A stretch of 64,000 bases of DNA, from positions 496,001 through 560,000 of the forward strand of contig NZ_JRLF01000012.1 in the NCBI RefSeq assembly GCF_001404985.1, in the 5' to 3' direction. Position numbers and translations under genes: made by a program. Positions 1 through 8,199 of this stretch are shown here, piece after piece. A model generated the notes under the pieces. It was given only the letters and a program-made list of their open reading frames with translations, was not told where the DNA came from and searched no databases. This DNA comes from Flavobacterium aquidurense. Its GTDB lineage: Bacteria > Bacteroidota > Bacteroidia > Flavobacteriales > Flavobacteriaceae. Position 1 is the first letter of the stretch. Every line of letters begins with the position of its first letter.

Positions 1-431
1 TTATCATTGATATAAGCTTTTATAGCACCGCATTCTGTATGTCCTAAAACGACAATAAGTTTGGTGTCTAAATGTTCTACGGCATATTCTATGCTTCCCA
101 TATCGATATCAGAAATTAAGTTACCGGCATTTCGTATCACGAACAAATCGCCAATACCCTGATCAAATACAATTTCTGGAGAAACTCTGCTGTCTGAACA
201 GGTAATAACTACAGCGAAAGGTTTTTGTGAGTCTTGATTTTCTAAAACAGATTTTTTATTCTGGTGCGGATGCAGTGATTTTTGATCCAGAAAACGCTGG
301 TTTCCGGCTGTTAGTTTTTCTAAAGGAGTAAGTTCGTTGTTTTTAGAAGCATTATTGCTTTGCGATTCTCCTTGTTTACAAGCAAGTACGGTAAAAAATA
401 TCAGGGATAATATTGCGATTTTTGTTTTCAT
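1..431 (-). CDS. Beta-carbonic anhydrase, lipoprotein type (3' end outside window)
   Basis: Reversible hydration of CO2 to bicarbonate. I read 143 codons from the ATG at 429-431; the C-terminus lies beyond base 1. The zinc-site signature of beta-carbonic anhydrases is complete: Cys78-x-Asp80-x-Arg82 in CSDSR and His131-x2-Cys134 in HTECG. The N-terminus is a lipoprotein signal (hydrophobic stretch, then VLAC with Cys18), so the enzyme probably acts in the periplasm anchored to a membrane, unlike the usual cytoplasmic form. A TAATTTTG element at 480-487 on this strand fits a Bacteroidetes -7 box. Family assignment is firm; export is inferred from the signal. Confidence 0.9.
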   Translation of the reverse strand, partial: MKTKIAILSLIFFTVLACKQGESQSNNASKNNELTPLEKLTAGNQRFLDQKSLHPHQNKKSVLENQDSQKPFAVVITCSDSRVSPEIVFDQGIGDLFVIRNAGNLISDIDMGSIEYAVEHLDTKLIVVLGHTECGAIKAYIND

Positions 432-541
432 AATTCAATTTTTCAAAGTTGTGATCTATTATGTTTTAATAGAACCGTGCAAAATTACTTGCCTTTTAAA
501 ATTGAAACTGCCACAAAAAGTTTTTTCTGTATTAAATAAAT

Positions 542-1441
542 CTAACTTTTATACTTGTTAAAAGTAGTTGTGAGCTGCTTTACAAACTCTTTTGTATATT
601 GTCCTGTTGTATCAAGATCGGGATCAAGGATTGTGATTTCGAGTCCGCTTAGTTTCTCACTTTGAAACAAACAGGAGGTAAGCTCATTAAATTCATCATA
701 AGTAAGTCCGTCCGGACTTGGGCTGTCTACGCATGGCATTATCGAGTTATTTAGTACATCGACATCGATATGAAGCCAGAAACCATCAAGATTTTTAGTT
801 TTTACTTGTGATAGAAATGCTTCAATGCAATTTGAAATGCCTTGTTTTCGTAATTCATACAGACTTATATAAGTTGCAGACGAATTGCGAATTTCATTTT
901 CATATTCATCGTCGTATTCCCGATTGCCTGTGCACCATAGGTTTTCCTCTTTTATATAAGGTGCGAGATTAAGAATATTAGTTAGCTTTTCAGGTCCTTT
1001 TCCGGTTACGATTGAAGCGGCCATTCCGCCAACTCCGCCAGTTTCAGATAAGGAAACATCCATAAAATCAGTATGGCCGTCGAGATAAAATAATCCGTAA
1101 TTGCCTTTTTGTTTTAAAGCAATTGCAGGACCTAATAATATGCTGCAATCTCCGCCAAGTACAAACGGAAATTTATTTTGAGAAAGTAAATTGTTTATTA
1201 AATAGGCTTGTTCTCTGGCATAATCTACTAATGCATTTGCATTAAGAATAGTAGTTTCAGGATCTTTGATATTGGTATATTTTGGCGGATCAAGTCTTAG
1301 AATATTTTTAGGATCAATTTCTTTATGCAAATTATGTTTCCATAACCAGTCCGGCAATTTTTTTACGCCTGGTTCTTTTCCGGGTTGAGGTTCTTTTAAA
1401 CCCAAATTTGATGGAAATTCAACAATGCATATTTCTTTCAT
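542..1441 (-). CDS. Arginase/agmatinase-family (ureohydrolase-fold) protein
   Basis: Probable manganese amidinohydrolase, 299 residues, about the usual family length. Metal-site motifs are visible in order: GGDCS at 96-100, DGHTD at 121-125, DVD at 226-228, then GLEIT with Glu268. In characterised arginases the first motif is GGDHS, whose His is an Mn ligand; here that residue is Cys99, while Asp121, His123, Asp125, Asp226 and Asp228 are kept. The substrate cannot be read: arginine, agmatine, guanidinobutyrate and others are all possible. Ornithine aminotransferase (24375-25628) would use the product if it is an arginase, but the genes are not linked. The gene stands alone between oppositely oriented or unrelated neighbours. 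Confidence 0.8.
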   Translation of the reverse strand: MKEICIVEFPSNLGLKEPQPGKEPGVKKLPDWLWKHNLHKEIDPKNILRLDPPKYTNIKDPETTILNANALVDYAREQAYLINNLLSQNKFPFVLGGDCSILLGPAIALKQKGNYGLFYLDGHTDFMDVSLSETGGVGGMAASIVTGKGPEKLTNILNLAPYIKEENLWCTGNREYDDEYENEIRNSSATYISLYELRKQGISNCIEAFLSQVKTKNLDGFWLHIDVDVLNNSIMPCVDSPSPDGLTYDEFNELTSCLFQSEKLSGLEITILDPDLDTTGQYTKEFVKQLTTTFNKYKS

Positions 1442-1510
1442 GACTTTATTATTTAGGTATAAAGTTATAAAAATATAGCCTTTAATTTTTGTTGAATTAT
1501 TAAAATAAGA

Positions 1511-1699
1511 TCATTTCTCCAGATCATCAATAGTAATTATGAGCCTGTTTATTTCTTGTGTTACATTTATCATTTGTCCCTCGTTGAAACCTAGTTTTTT
1601 AAGCCATTTACCTTCAAGTCTTATCACCGGAATTTTTGTAGGCATATGCACTCCAGATTTGGATTTTGTGTGAATTTTTAGTGTTCTTGAGTTTATCAT
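1511..1699 (-). CDS. SymE-like small toxin (AbrB/SpoVT fold)
   Basis: 62 residues. The C-terminal part, VIRLEGKWLKKLGFNEGQM then an alternating strand ending LIITID, matches the SymE type I toxin pattern (Ile/Leu-x-GxWL-x2-aGF-x2-G, then a beta strand near the end). In E. coli SymE is an SOS-induced RNA-associated toxin held down by the antisense RNA SymR. No partner protein gene is adjacent, as expected for a type I system. An antisense RNA cannot be read from sequence alone. The ATG at 1697-1699 is the only plausible start. Confidence 0.65.
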   Translation of the reverse strand: MINSRTLKIHTKSKSGVHMPTKIPVIRLEGKWLKKLGFNEGQMINVTQEINRLIITIDDLEK

Positions 1700-2006
1700 T
1701 GTCGTATAATTAAAAGCTTTTTTTGGTTTATTTCTTAATCAGACCAAATGTGATATAATTTTCTGAGAAAGTTGTCATCTTAAAAGTTGACAAAGATGTT
1801 TTTGATATTTAAGTATTGATTTTAAGGTTTTTATGAATGTAAATATTTTAATATTATTCTGATTTGTAAATTTTCTACTTAGATACTCTCAAATTTATAG
1901 AATTATTTTTTTAGGAAATAAAATGTTTTTTAAGAAATAAAACACCTGTAACCCTATTCTGTTATTCTAAAAACTTTTAGCGGATAAAGATGATATTATA
2001 AAGCCA
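1700..2006. other. Intergenic gap between symE-like gene and lipoprotein gene
   Basis: Very AT-rich spacer between the 5' ends of two divergent genes, so it should hold both promoters. I see no clear TAnnTTTG element and no reading frame of note. Confidence 0.5.
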
Positions 2007-2052
2007 TTAATTTGAAAAAAATTTAAATATTAATTTGAAAAAAAATTAAATA
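2007..2052 (+). repeat. 23-bp tandem duplication abutting a start codon
   Basis: Two head-to-tail copies of a 23-bp unit starting TTAATTTGAAAAAAA (2007-2029 and 2030-2052) differ at one position. The second copy ends on the A of the ATG of the downstream lipoprotein gene, so the A-rich translation leader has been duplicated. Confidence 0.85.
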
Positions 2053-2894
2053 TGAAAAAATATCTCTTTTTTATTTTAGTCGGTCTTGCTTCATGTAGTG
2101 AAGAAAATAATTCATCAGAAACCATTAAGCACAATGAAGCCAATTTTACTTTATCTAAAAGTAATGAACGATCAGTTTGGAACAATATTCAGGTAGGAGA
2201 AACTCTAAAATTTGATGTGAAAATCAAAGATTTTGATTCTTCTCCTGATGTTGTTTATGTTTTGAAACCTATAACGGCTGATGCTACTAAACATCAGCAA
2301 AACAAAATTGATTATAATTTTCAGGAAGAAATAAAAGTAACTTCTTCACTTATGTCCGAGTCAATTGAGGATCAATTTGTAAAACAAACACGAGACAGTA
2401 TTGTAGTTAAACTTGCAAATTCTTCCTTTTTTGTTTCGATTTTAAAACCCGGAAATTTCACCCAACAATATGAGCTTCGCAAAATGCTGGCAAACAAATA
2501 TGTTGCGGGATCAACACAGGAAATATTATTTTCTGCAGTAAAAATCGAAATGTATACCTGGAACGAACAAACGTCTAATTCTAGCATGTTTGGGAATTCT
2601 AAACACAGTCGTTATTACGAATTTACAATTGATGATGGAGACCAGACAAACGACACTTATTTAACAGACAGTGATTCTAAGCAAAATACCTATACAGCAT
2701 TATATAATGATAAAAAATTTAATGGCAACATTTTTATAAATAGTGCAATGACATTTAGCGAAAAAGTAAATACTGAAAAAGGTGCGCAAATCGTACCTAA
2801 ATGGACATTATCTGAGCTTAAAATAACACAAAAAAGAAATCATGAACCTGATAACATAATCTTGTATAACAATTTGACTATTAAACAGAAATAA
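2052..2894 (+). CDS. Hypothetical lipoprotein
   Basis: 280 residues with a clear lipoprotein signal (MKKYLFFILVGLASC, lipid-anchored Cys15), followed by a polar Ser/Asn-rich stretch to about residue 40. The rest is soluble and rich in Lys, Asn and Thr with no motif I recognise. A conserved domain is not evident. It is a single gene with its own terminator at 2967-3000. The duplicated leader directly before its start codon is unusual. Function unknown. Confidence 0.75.
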   Translation: MKKYLFFILVGLASCSEENNSSETIKHNEANFTLSKSNERSVWNNIQVGETLKFDVKIKDFDSSPDVVYVLKPITADATKHQQNKIDYNFQEEIKVTSSLMSESIEDQFVKQTRDSIVVKLANSSFFVSILKPGNFTQQYELRKMLANKYVAGSTQEILFSAVKIEMYTWNEQTSNSSMFGNSKHSRYYEFTIDDGDQTNDTYLTDSDSKQNTYTALYNDKKFNGNIFINSAMTFSEKVNTEKGAQIVPKWTLSELKITQKRNHEPDNIILYNNLTIKQK

Positions 2895-2966
2895 ATAGCT
2901 TAAAAAAAGCACTTGATGTATACGGAACAGTTTAAAGAATTAAAAGCAAATTAGAAATCAATAAAA

Positions 2967-3000
2967 CAAAAAGCCAATCTATATAGATTGGCTTTTTTTA
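2967..3000. terminator. Bidirectional intrinsic terminator
   Basis: Perfect stem AAGCCAATCT / AGATTGGCTT (2971-2994) with A-run on the left and T-run on the right. It ends the convergent genes at 2052-2894 (+) and 3013-3768 (-). Confidence 0.9.
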
Positions 3001-3012
3001 TCATAACACATT

Positions 3013-3768
3013 TTAATTCATTGTAAATATTGGAATTAAATGTTCCCATTTAAGTTGCTCTGCAAAATCTAAAGCCGTTTTGTTATTGTGCGTTTTTGCG
3101 TTTACATCTGCGCCGGCATCTATTAATACTTTTACGGTTGTGCTGTTTCCTGCAATTGCCTCGCGGTGTAAAAAAGTATACCCTAATTCATCCTGAGAAG
3201 TAAGTTCGCCTGGATTGGTTTTTATAAATTCCAGAAGACTTTCGTTCATGTTTTTACTCATTGGGTGCTCGATGAGGTTTTCTGGTTTTTCTTTTTGTTC
3301 ATATGCAACCAGAATATCGTTGTAATCACCAAAATTTAACCCCCAGGCTTCATCATGTTCTTCTCTTTCGGTTTCGTTCATTTCTGATCGCATGGCTTGT
3401 ATCGTGAAACCTCCATACGTTTTATCCTGAGTAACAAATAGCCAGTCACTAATTTGATTTGCCGGAATTTCGACATATTCGCCATTTCTGACATTCGTTA
3501 ATTCGTTAGGATCGTTTACTAATATGCCTTTTATTTTATCGCCATCAAAATTGATTTCGTTTATCCACATATGTTCTACTACAGTTTCATTATCTATTTC
3601 CTGGGTAAAAGCTAATTTTACACAGGCAACATCAAGGGCAGGAACTATGCGGCGATATTCCCAGGATAGTTCTCTCCAGAAATATTTAAAAGTTTCTTGT
3701 GCTTTTTTGAATGCTTCAATCATTTTTGGGCTTTCTCCGTCTGCAAAAAATATTGGTGTATTTTCCAT
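3013..3768 (-). CDS. DUF2314 protein with C-terminal ankyrin repeats
   Basis: 251 residues. Roughly residues 1-150 resemble the DUF2314 family (cytoplasmic, unknown function; pattern of AF-x-KAQETF-x-YFWRE near the start and a conserved W..NE..F.G..I.G.L.N.P core). Residues about 185-250 form ankyrin repeats: GYTFLHREAIAGN, then VKVLIDAGADVNAKTHNNKTALDFA. No signal peptide. The ankyrin part suggests protein binding. DUF2314-ankyrin combinations are often linked with polymorphic-toxin immunity or hypothetical clusters, but no toxin is seen here. Confidence 0.8.
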   Translation of the reverse strand: MENTPIFFADGESPKMIEAFKKAQETFKYFWRELSWEYRRIVPALDVACVKLAFTQEIDNETVVEHMWINEINFDGDKIKGILVNDPNELTNVRNGEYVEIPANQISDWLFVTQDKTYGGFTIQAMRSEMNETEREEHDEAWGLNFGDYNDILVAYEQKEKPENLIEHPMSKNMNESLLEFIKTNPGELTSQDELGYTFLHREAIAGNSTTVKVLIDAGADVNAKTHNNKTALDFAEQLKWEHLIPIFTMN

Positions 3769-3894
3769 TACTGATATTTTAGAATAATTATTTCATATTA
3801 GGTAAATATAAAATTTTTGCTACAAAACGAATATATTATGTGTCAATTTTTAAGAATTTTTTATGCTGTTTAACTTGATTTTTATAGCGCGTCC

Positions 3895-3925
3895 AAAAAA
3901 TCCGACCTGCTTTCACAAATCGGAA
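3895..3925 (-). terminator. Intrinsic terminator (TCCGATTTG hairpin family)
   Basis: On the minus strand the stem TCCGATTTG...GGTCGGA (3901-3924) is followed by a T-run, with loop containing GAAAG. It lies just before the next gene's end, 35 bp past the stop of the DUF1254/DUF1214 gene, which it should terminate. The same hairpin recurs at 5722-5758 and 13335-13369. Confidence 0.8.
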
Positions 3926-3959
3926 TTAATTTTCCCAGAAGATTTTTTCGTTTTTAATT

Positions 3960-5444
3960 TTATGTTTTTATTACTCCGGGTGGCGTCCACTCATTTTTAA
4001 TTGTTTTTTCTTCGGGTCCGTAACATCTAAAATAAAGACAGAAAATACCTTTAGGGCAAGGCAGCCAATTGGCTTTTTTATCGCCTTGAGGTTCTGAGTT
4101 TTGTATATATAGAGTAAGCGATCCGTCAGGATTATATTTTAAATCTTTATTTTTTGTACCCAAAGAATAACGTTTTATTTCATTGGGAGAAAAAAAGTGA
4201 TGTTCATCATATAAAGTAAGTGACCAAAAGCCTTTTACAGGTGGCATTTTATCTTTTGCAAACGTTACTGTATATTGATTTGCACCATTTAGTCTTACGG
4301 CATTTGCATCAAGATCCTGATAATAGTATTTTGTTTCTAATCCTGTGTTTACCAGTATATTTGATTTGGCAATAGCGGTACGGGTAAAATAATCTGTTCC
4401 AAAAGCGGCACAATTGTTGGCCGTTGTCCAGTTATTGGAGAGTGGTATTCCCCAATTTCGGAATTGTAGTAACGGATCAATTAATTCTTTATCTGCTTTA
4501 TGAGCTTCTTCTATCATAGCTTTTTTTAGTGCAGGATCTTTTTTTGCAGCTTCAATTACAGCAAGGACTTGTGCATAACGGGATTCTTCACCCGGCAAAG
4601 GTGGGGCATCTTTAAGAATAGCAGGGAGTTCATCAAAAAAGGTCTCAGGAAAAACCCATTTGGTTTCGCTGGTACCATTGTCTTTTGTTGGTGAAGCGAG
4701 AGATGGTAATTTACTCCAATCCTGAACTTTTGTTTTACCATCAAATTTATCCAAAGCATATACATCGATATTGTTTATTATCTTTTGTATTGCTTTTTTA
4801 TCTTCGGGAGTATCGTCCTGAAATACTCTTGGTACAATAAAGGCCGTTCCTGTTTTACTGCGAAACGTTTTTGTAATTCCTTTTGGTATTTCGCCTTTCC
4901 AATTTGGACCCACTAATAAATAAAAACCGGGCTTTGTTCCGTACATTTTACCTATTTGAGCAAAAGCATCTGTTCGCAAATCAACCACTTGATAGACCCA
5001 AAAACGATCACCAAAATCCGGTACTTGTATCACAACCGGAGTTTCATCGAGTGCAGCAATTGCAGCACCATATACAACATCCTGATTAGGGCAGGCAACC
5101 CAGCGTTGCTCAGGTTTTATGTAATCGTGCAGCATGGCTAAAGAATTTAATGGTGCAAAAGGCAATACACCATTCATAAGCCCAACCTTTGGAGATTGTT
5201 TAAAAGCAAGACGCCTGTTGTAAATGTTTTCCATTGGCCATGCCCAAAAATAAGCATCTCTTGCAACTTGTCTGGCATAAGATTCAGTGATTTTAATATT
5301 AATATCCGGACCAGGGGGCAATTGTTTATTTACGTTAGTTGTATCAGTTTCTTTAGAATTTGATGTATTTAGATCTGTATTTTTACTTTGATTACAAGCT
5401 GTCAAAAGAAGCACAGATAAAAAATAAAGAAAGATTTTTTTCAT
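3960..5444 (-). CDS. DUF1254-DUF1214 lipoprotein
   Basis: 494 residues. Lipoprotein signal (LLLTAC, Cys17), then an N-terminal DUF1254 domain (ARDAYFWAWPMENIYNR through the PNQDVVYG segment and QVPDFGDRFWVYQVVDLRTD) and a C-terminal DUF1214 domain (about 370-490, with PPVKGFWSLTLYDEHHFF and YLQ-type end NWLPCPKG). The fused order DUF1254-DUF1214 is the common form of this exported family. Enzymatic activity is not established from sequence. The window also carries the two domains as separate proteins at 31731-32901, so this is the fused paralogue. Upstream spacer 5445-5721 is AT-rich with nothing recognisable. Confidence 0.88.
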   Translation of the reverse strand: MKKIFLYFLSVLLLTACNQSKNTDLNTSNSKETDTTNVNKQLPPGPDINIKITESYARQVARDAYFWAWPMENIYNRRLAFKQSPKVGLMNGVLPFAPLNSLAMLHDYIKPEQRWVACPNQDVVYGAAIAALDETPVVIQVPDFGDRFWVYQVVDLRTDAFAQIGKMYGTKPGFYLLVGPNWKGEIPKGITKTFRSKTGTAFIVPRVFQDDTPEDKKAIQKIINNIDVYALDKFDGKTKVQDWSKLPSLASPTKDNGTSETKWVFPETFFDELPAILKDAPPLPGEESRYAQVLAVIEAAKKDPALKKAMIEEAHKADKELIDPLLQFRNWGIPLSNNWTTANNCAAFGTDYFTRTAIAKSNILVNTGLETKYYYQDLDANAVRLNGANQYTVTFAKDKMPPVKGFWSLTLYDEHHFFSPNEIKRYSLGTKNKDLKYNPDGSLTLYIQNSEPQGDKKANWLPCPKGIFCLYFRCYGPEEKTIKNEWTPPGVIKT

Positions 5445-5721
5445 AATGGCTATTTATTAGTGGTTATAAAATTTTACTATTTTCATCTTTTGTAAGTAAA
5501 ACTGAACTTTATTGAAACTTGGTTCAGATTATAAGATCAGTTTAAATGATTTTTAGTTGGTAATGGAAAGGGTGTGTTGTCAGATTTTTAGTATAGATAA
5601 AAATACAAAAAAAACATAATAAGAAAAATATTATTTTTTGTATGTAGCTGTTTTTTAGCTTTTTGATTCTGTCTTTAGAGAAATAATCTAAAAAAAAAGA
5701 TTTTTGTAGTAATGAAGAGGT

Positions 5722-5758
5722 AAAAAAAAAACCGACTTGCTTTCACAAATCGGATTTT
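5722..5758 (-). terminator. Intrinsic terminator of lpd (TCCGATTTG hairpin family)
   Basis: Minus-strand stem CCGATTTG...CAAGTCGG (5732-5754) with a nine-base T-run after it. It lies about 60 bp downstream of the lpd stop codon. Confidence 0.85.
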
Positions 5759-5813
5759 AAATTGAAAATAATATGTAACTCGTATCAATGCTTTTACATC
5801 AATACAATATTTT

Positions 5814-7202
5814 TTACAAGTGAATTACTTCGCCGTAAGCATCAGCTACAGCTTCCATAACAGCCTCACTCATTGTTGGGTGAGGGTGAATAGATTTAAG
5901 GATTTCATGACCTGTAGTTTCTAATTTACGTGCTACAACTGCCTCAGCAATCATATCTGTAACACCAGCACCAATCATGTGGCATCCTAACCATTCTCCG
6001 TATTTAGCATCAAAGATTACTTTTACGAATCCGTCCGGAGTTCCGGCAGCTTTAGCTTTTCCAGAAGCTGAGAATGGGAATTTACCAATTTTTAATTCGT
6101 ATCCTTTTTCTTTAGCTTGTTTCTCTGTTAAACCTACAGAAGCAATTTCAGGAGTTGCATATGTACAACCAGGAACGTTTCCGTAATCGATTGGGTCTAC
6201 GTGTAAACCAGCAATTTTCTCTACACAGTTAATTCCTTCAGCCGAAGCTACGTGAGCTAGAGCTTGTCCTGGAGTAACGTCTCCAATTGCATAGTAACCA
6301 GGAATATTAGTTGCGTTGTAAGCGTTTACTAAGATTTTATCTCTGTCTACAGCGATTCCAACTTCTTCTAAACCTATGTTTTCAATGTTAGTTTTGATTC
6401 CAACAGCCGAAAGTACGATATCAGCTTCAAGAACTTCTTCACCTTTAGCCGTTTTAACAAACGCTTTTACTCCTGCACCGGTTGTGTCAATACGCTCAAC
6501 AGATGAGTTCGTCATCACTTTAATTCCGGCTTTTTTCAAAGAACGCTCAAATTGTTTTGAGATATCTTCGTCTTCTACAGGAACAACGTTTGGCATAAAT
6601 TCTACAATAGTAACATCAGTTCCCATTGAGTTGTAAAAATGAGCAAATTCAACCCCAATTGCTCCTGAACCTACAATAATCATAGATTTTGGCTGAGTTG
6701 GTAAAGTCATTGCCTGACGGTATCCTATTACTTTTACACCATCTTGTGGTAAGTTTGGTAACTCACGAGAGCGAGCTCCGGTTGCGATGATAATATGATC
6801 AGCGCTATATTCAGTAACTTTATTGTCTTTATCAGTAACGTCAAGTTTTTTACCTGGTTTTAGTTTTCCAAAACCTTCAATAACGTCAATTTTGTTTTTT
6901 TTCATCAAAAACTGAACTCCCTTGCTCATTCCTTCAGCAACACCACGGCTACGTTGTACTACGGCTGGAAAATCTTTATCGAATTCAGAAACCTTTAATC
7001 CATAATCAGAAGCGTGTTTTAAATAATCAAAAACCTGAGCTGATTTTAGTAATGCTTTTGTTGGGATACATCCCCAGTTTAAACATACACCACCAAGGTT
7101 TTCTTTTTCAACTACAGCTACTTTAAAGCCTAATTGTGAAGCTCTAATAGCTGTTACATATCCGCCAGGACCACTTCCTAAAACAATAACGTCGTATTTC
7201 AT
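5814..7202 (-). CDS. lpdA: Dihydrolipoyl dehydrogenase (E3)
   Basis: 462 residues, standard length. FAD-dependent reoxidation of dihydrolipoamide for the 2-oxoacid dehydrogenase and glycine-cleavage complexes in the cytoplasm. Seen directly: the N-terminal FAD site VLGSGPGGY, the redox-active disulfide in GGVCLNWGCIPTKALL, a central NAD site (IIVGSGAIGVEFA), the second FAD motif YAIGDV, and the C-terminal catalytic HPHPTMSE. It is a lone gene with its own terminator, as a shared E3 would be. Confidence 0.97.
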   Translation of the reverse strand: MKYDVIVLGSGPGGYVTAIRASQLGFKVAVVEKENLGGVCLNWGCIPTKALLKSAQVFDYLKHASDYGLKVSEFDKDFPAVVQRSRGVAEGMSKGVQFLMKKNKIDVIEGFGKLKPGKKLDVTDKDNKVTEYSADHIIIATGARSRELPNLPQDGVKVIGYRQAMTLPTQPKSMIIVGSGAIGVEFAHFYNSMGTDVTIVEFMPNVVPVEDEDISKQFERSLKKAGIKVMTNSSVERIDTTGAGVKAFVKTAKGEEVLEADIVLSAVGIKTNIENIGLEEVGIAVDRDKILVNAYNATNIPGYYAIGDVTPGQALAHVASAEGINCVEKIAGLHVDPIDYGNVPGCTYATPEIASVGLTEKQAKEKGYELKIGKFPFSASGKAKAAGTPDGFVKVIFDAKYGEWLGCHMIGAGVTDMIAEAVVARKLETTGHEILKSIHPHPTMSEAVMEAVADAYGEVIHL

Positions 7203-7379
7203 TTTTTTGGTTTTTAGTATTTATTACCGAAAACGAAGTTTAATTCCGAAACTCATTTTCCGATTTATTCTTTTGTTATTTGTGATTGCGAATTTAAGGA
7301 TTTATTTTAAAAAACTAGTAAGATGTAAAAAAGTAAAAAGTAAAATGTGAAAATTGTGAGCTGTAAAAATGTTTAAGAT

Positions 7380-7450
7380 GTAAAAAGAAAAAAAGGTAAA
7401 ATGTGAAATGTTGATTTAATATTCAAACATTTCACATTTTACCTTTATCA
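7380..7450 (-). terminator. Long 21-bp perfect stem, probable terminator
   Basis: Arms 7392-7412 and 7426-7446 are perfectly complementary over 21 bp with a 13-nt loop, and the minus strand has a T-rich tail (7380-7391). It follows the stop of the NUMOD4/HNH gene. The arms consist of the phrase AAAATGTGAAATGT, which also occurs loosely repeated at 7316-7380 and near 13270, so the hairpin probably arose from a dispersed low-complexity repeat. Confidence 0.75.
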
Positions 7451-7472
7451 TTTTACAAAAAAAAAAAGACAA

Positions 7473-8057
7473 TTAAACTTTAACGTGCCCCCAGTTTTCT
7501 CCGCTGGCAATACGTCTGATTTGCATTTCGCTTACGCCAAATTGTTTGGCAATCATTTTAAGACGTGTTTTTTGTTCCGGTCTTGCTAATATTTTTTTGA
7601 TTAACATGACTTTGGTAGTTGTTAATTTTCTTCCGTCGGCTTTTAAGTTGTGTTCAATCAGGTTCTTTTTAGCCTGAATCACACGTGGACTTTTACGACT
7701 GTGAGCCATCATTTCGGCTTTTGTCGCCCAGCGTAAGTTATTTACATCATCATTGCTTCGGTTATAATCCAGGTGCAGGACATAGGTTTGATCTTCGGAT
7801 GTTTTAGGGATAAAATATTGGGCAACTAATTTGTATAAAAAGAGATATTTATTGACAATTTTGTCGTCATTTTTAACCTTAAATCTAAAAGTTGGATAAC
7901 CATCACTTAAACCGCCTTTTAAAATACGTCCGTTTTGTATTTCGTCTGAAAAGCTGATTAAGCGACCTTTATTTGAAATTGCATATCTAAGTTGTAATGA
8001 TGCGTTTATTTCTATTTCTTTGAATTGTTCGTTTGGATAAAATCTATTTTGTGGCAT
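7473..8057 (-). CDS. NUMOD4/HNH-type endonuclease-like protein
   Basis: 194 residues. N-terminal NUMOD4-like segment (FKEI...LRYAISNKGRLISF, about 12-36), a central HNH-type core (YVLHLDYNRSNDDVNNLRWAT, about 97-117, with His, Asn and Asn in the expected order) and a C-terminal helix-turn-helix (IAKQFGVSEMQIRRIASG) like the DNA-binding tail of homing nucleases. The usual VDHIDGN is changed to VLHLDYN, so catalysis is uncertain. It is not inside an intron or phage; a free-standing homing-type nuclease or a domesticated DNA-binding protein is possible. Confidence 0.75.
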   Translation of the reverse strand: MPQNRFYPNEQFKEIEINASLQLRYAISNKGRLISFSDEIQNGRILKGGLSDGYPTFRFKVKNDDKIVNKYLFLYKLVAQYFIPKTSEDQTYVLHLDYNRSNDDVNNLRWATKAEMMAHSRKSPRVIQAKKNLIEHNLKADGRKLTTTKVMLIKKILARPEQKTRLKMIAKQFGVSEMQIRRIASGENWGHVKV

Positions 8058-8199
8058 TTTCTTTTACATTTAATTATAGATTCTCAAATATAATTAATTC
8101 AAAAAGCACAATTGTTACATAATTTCTATGAATTACCAGTTTTATGATTCCTATAACGCTAATTTAACTTTTTTAAGAAATATTTTAGCATTTGAAAAT

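Noticed and set aside
7316..7446. CRISPR-like array
   Set aside because: The GTAAAATGTGAAA words are irregular in length and spacing and lack distinct spacers; the block is low-complexity repeat with one long hairpin.
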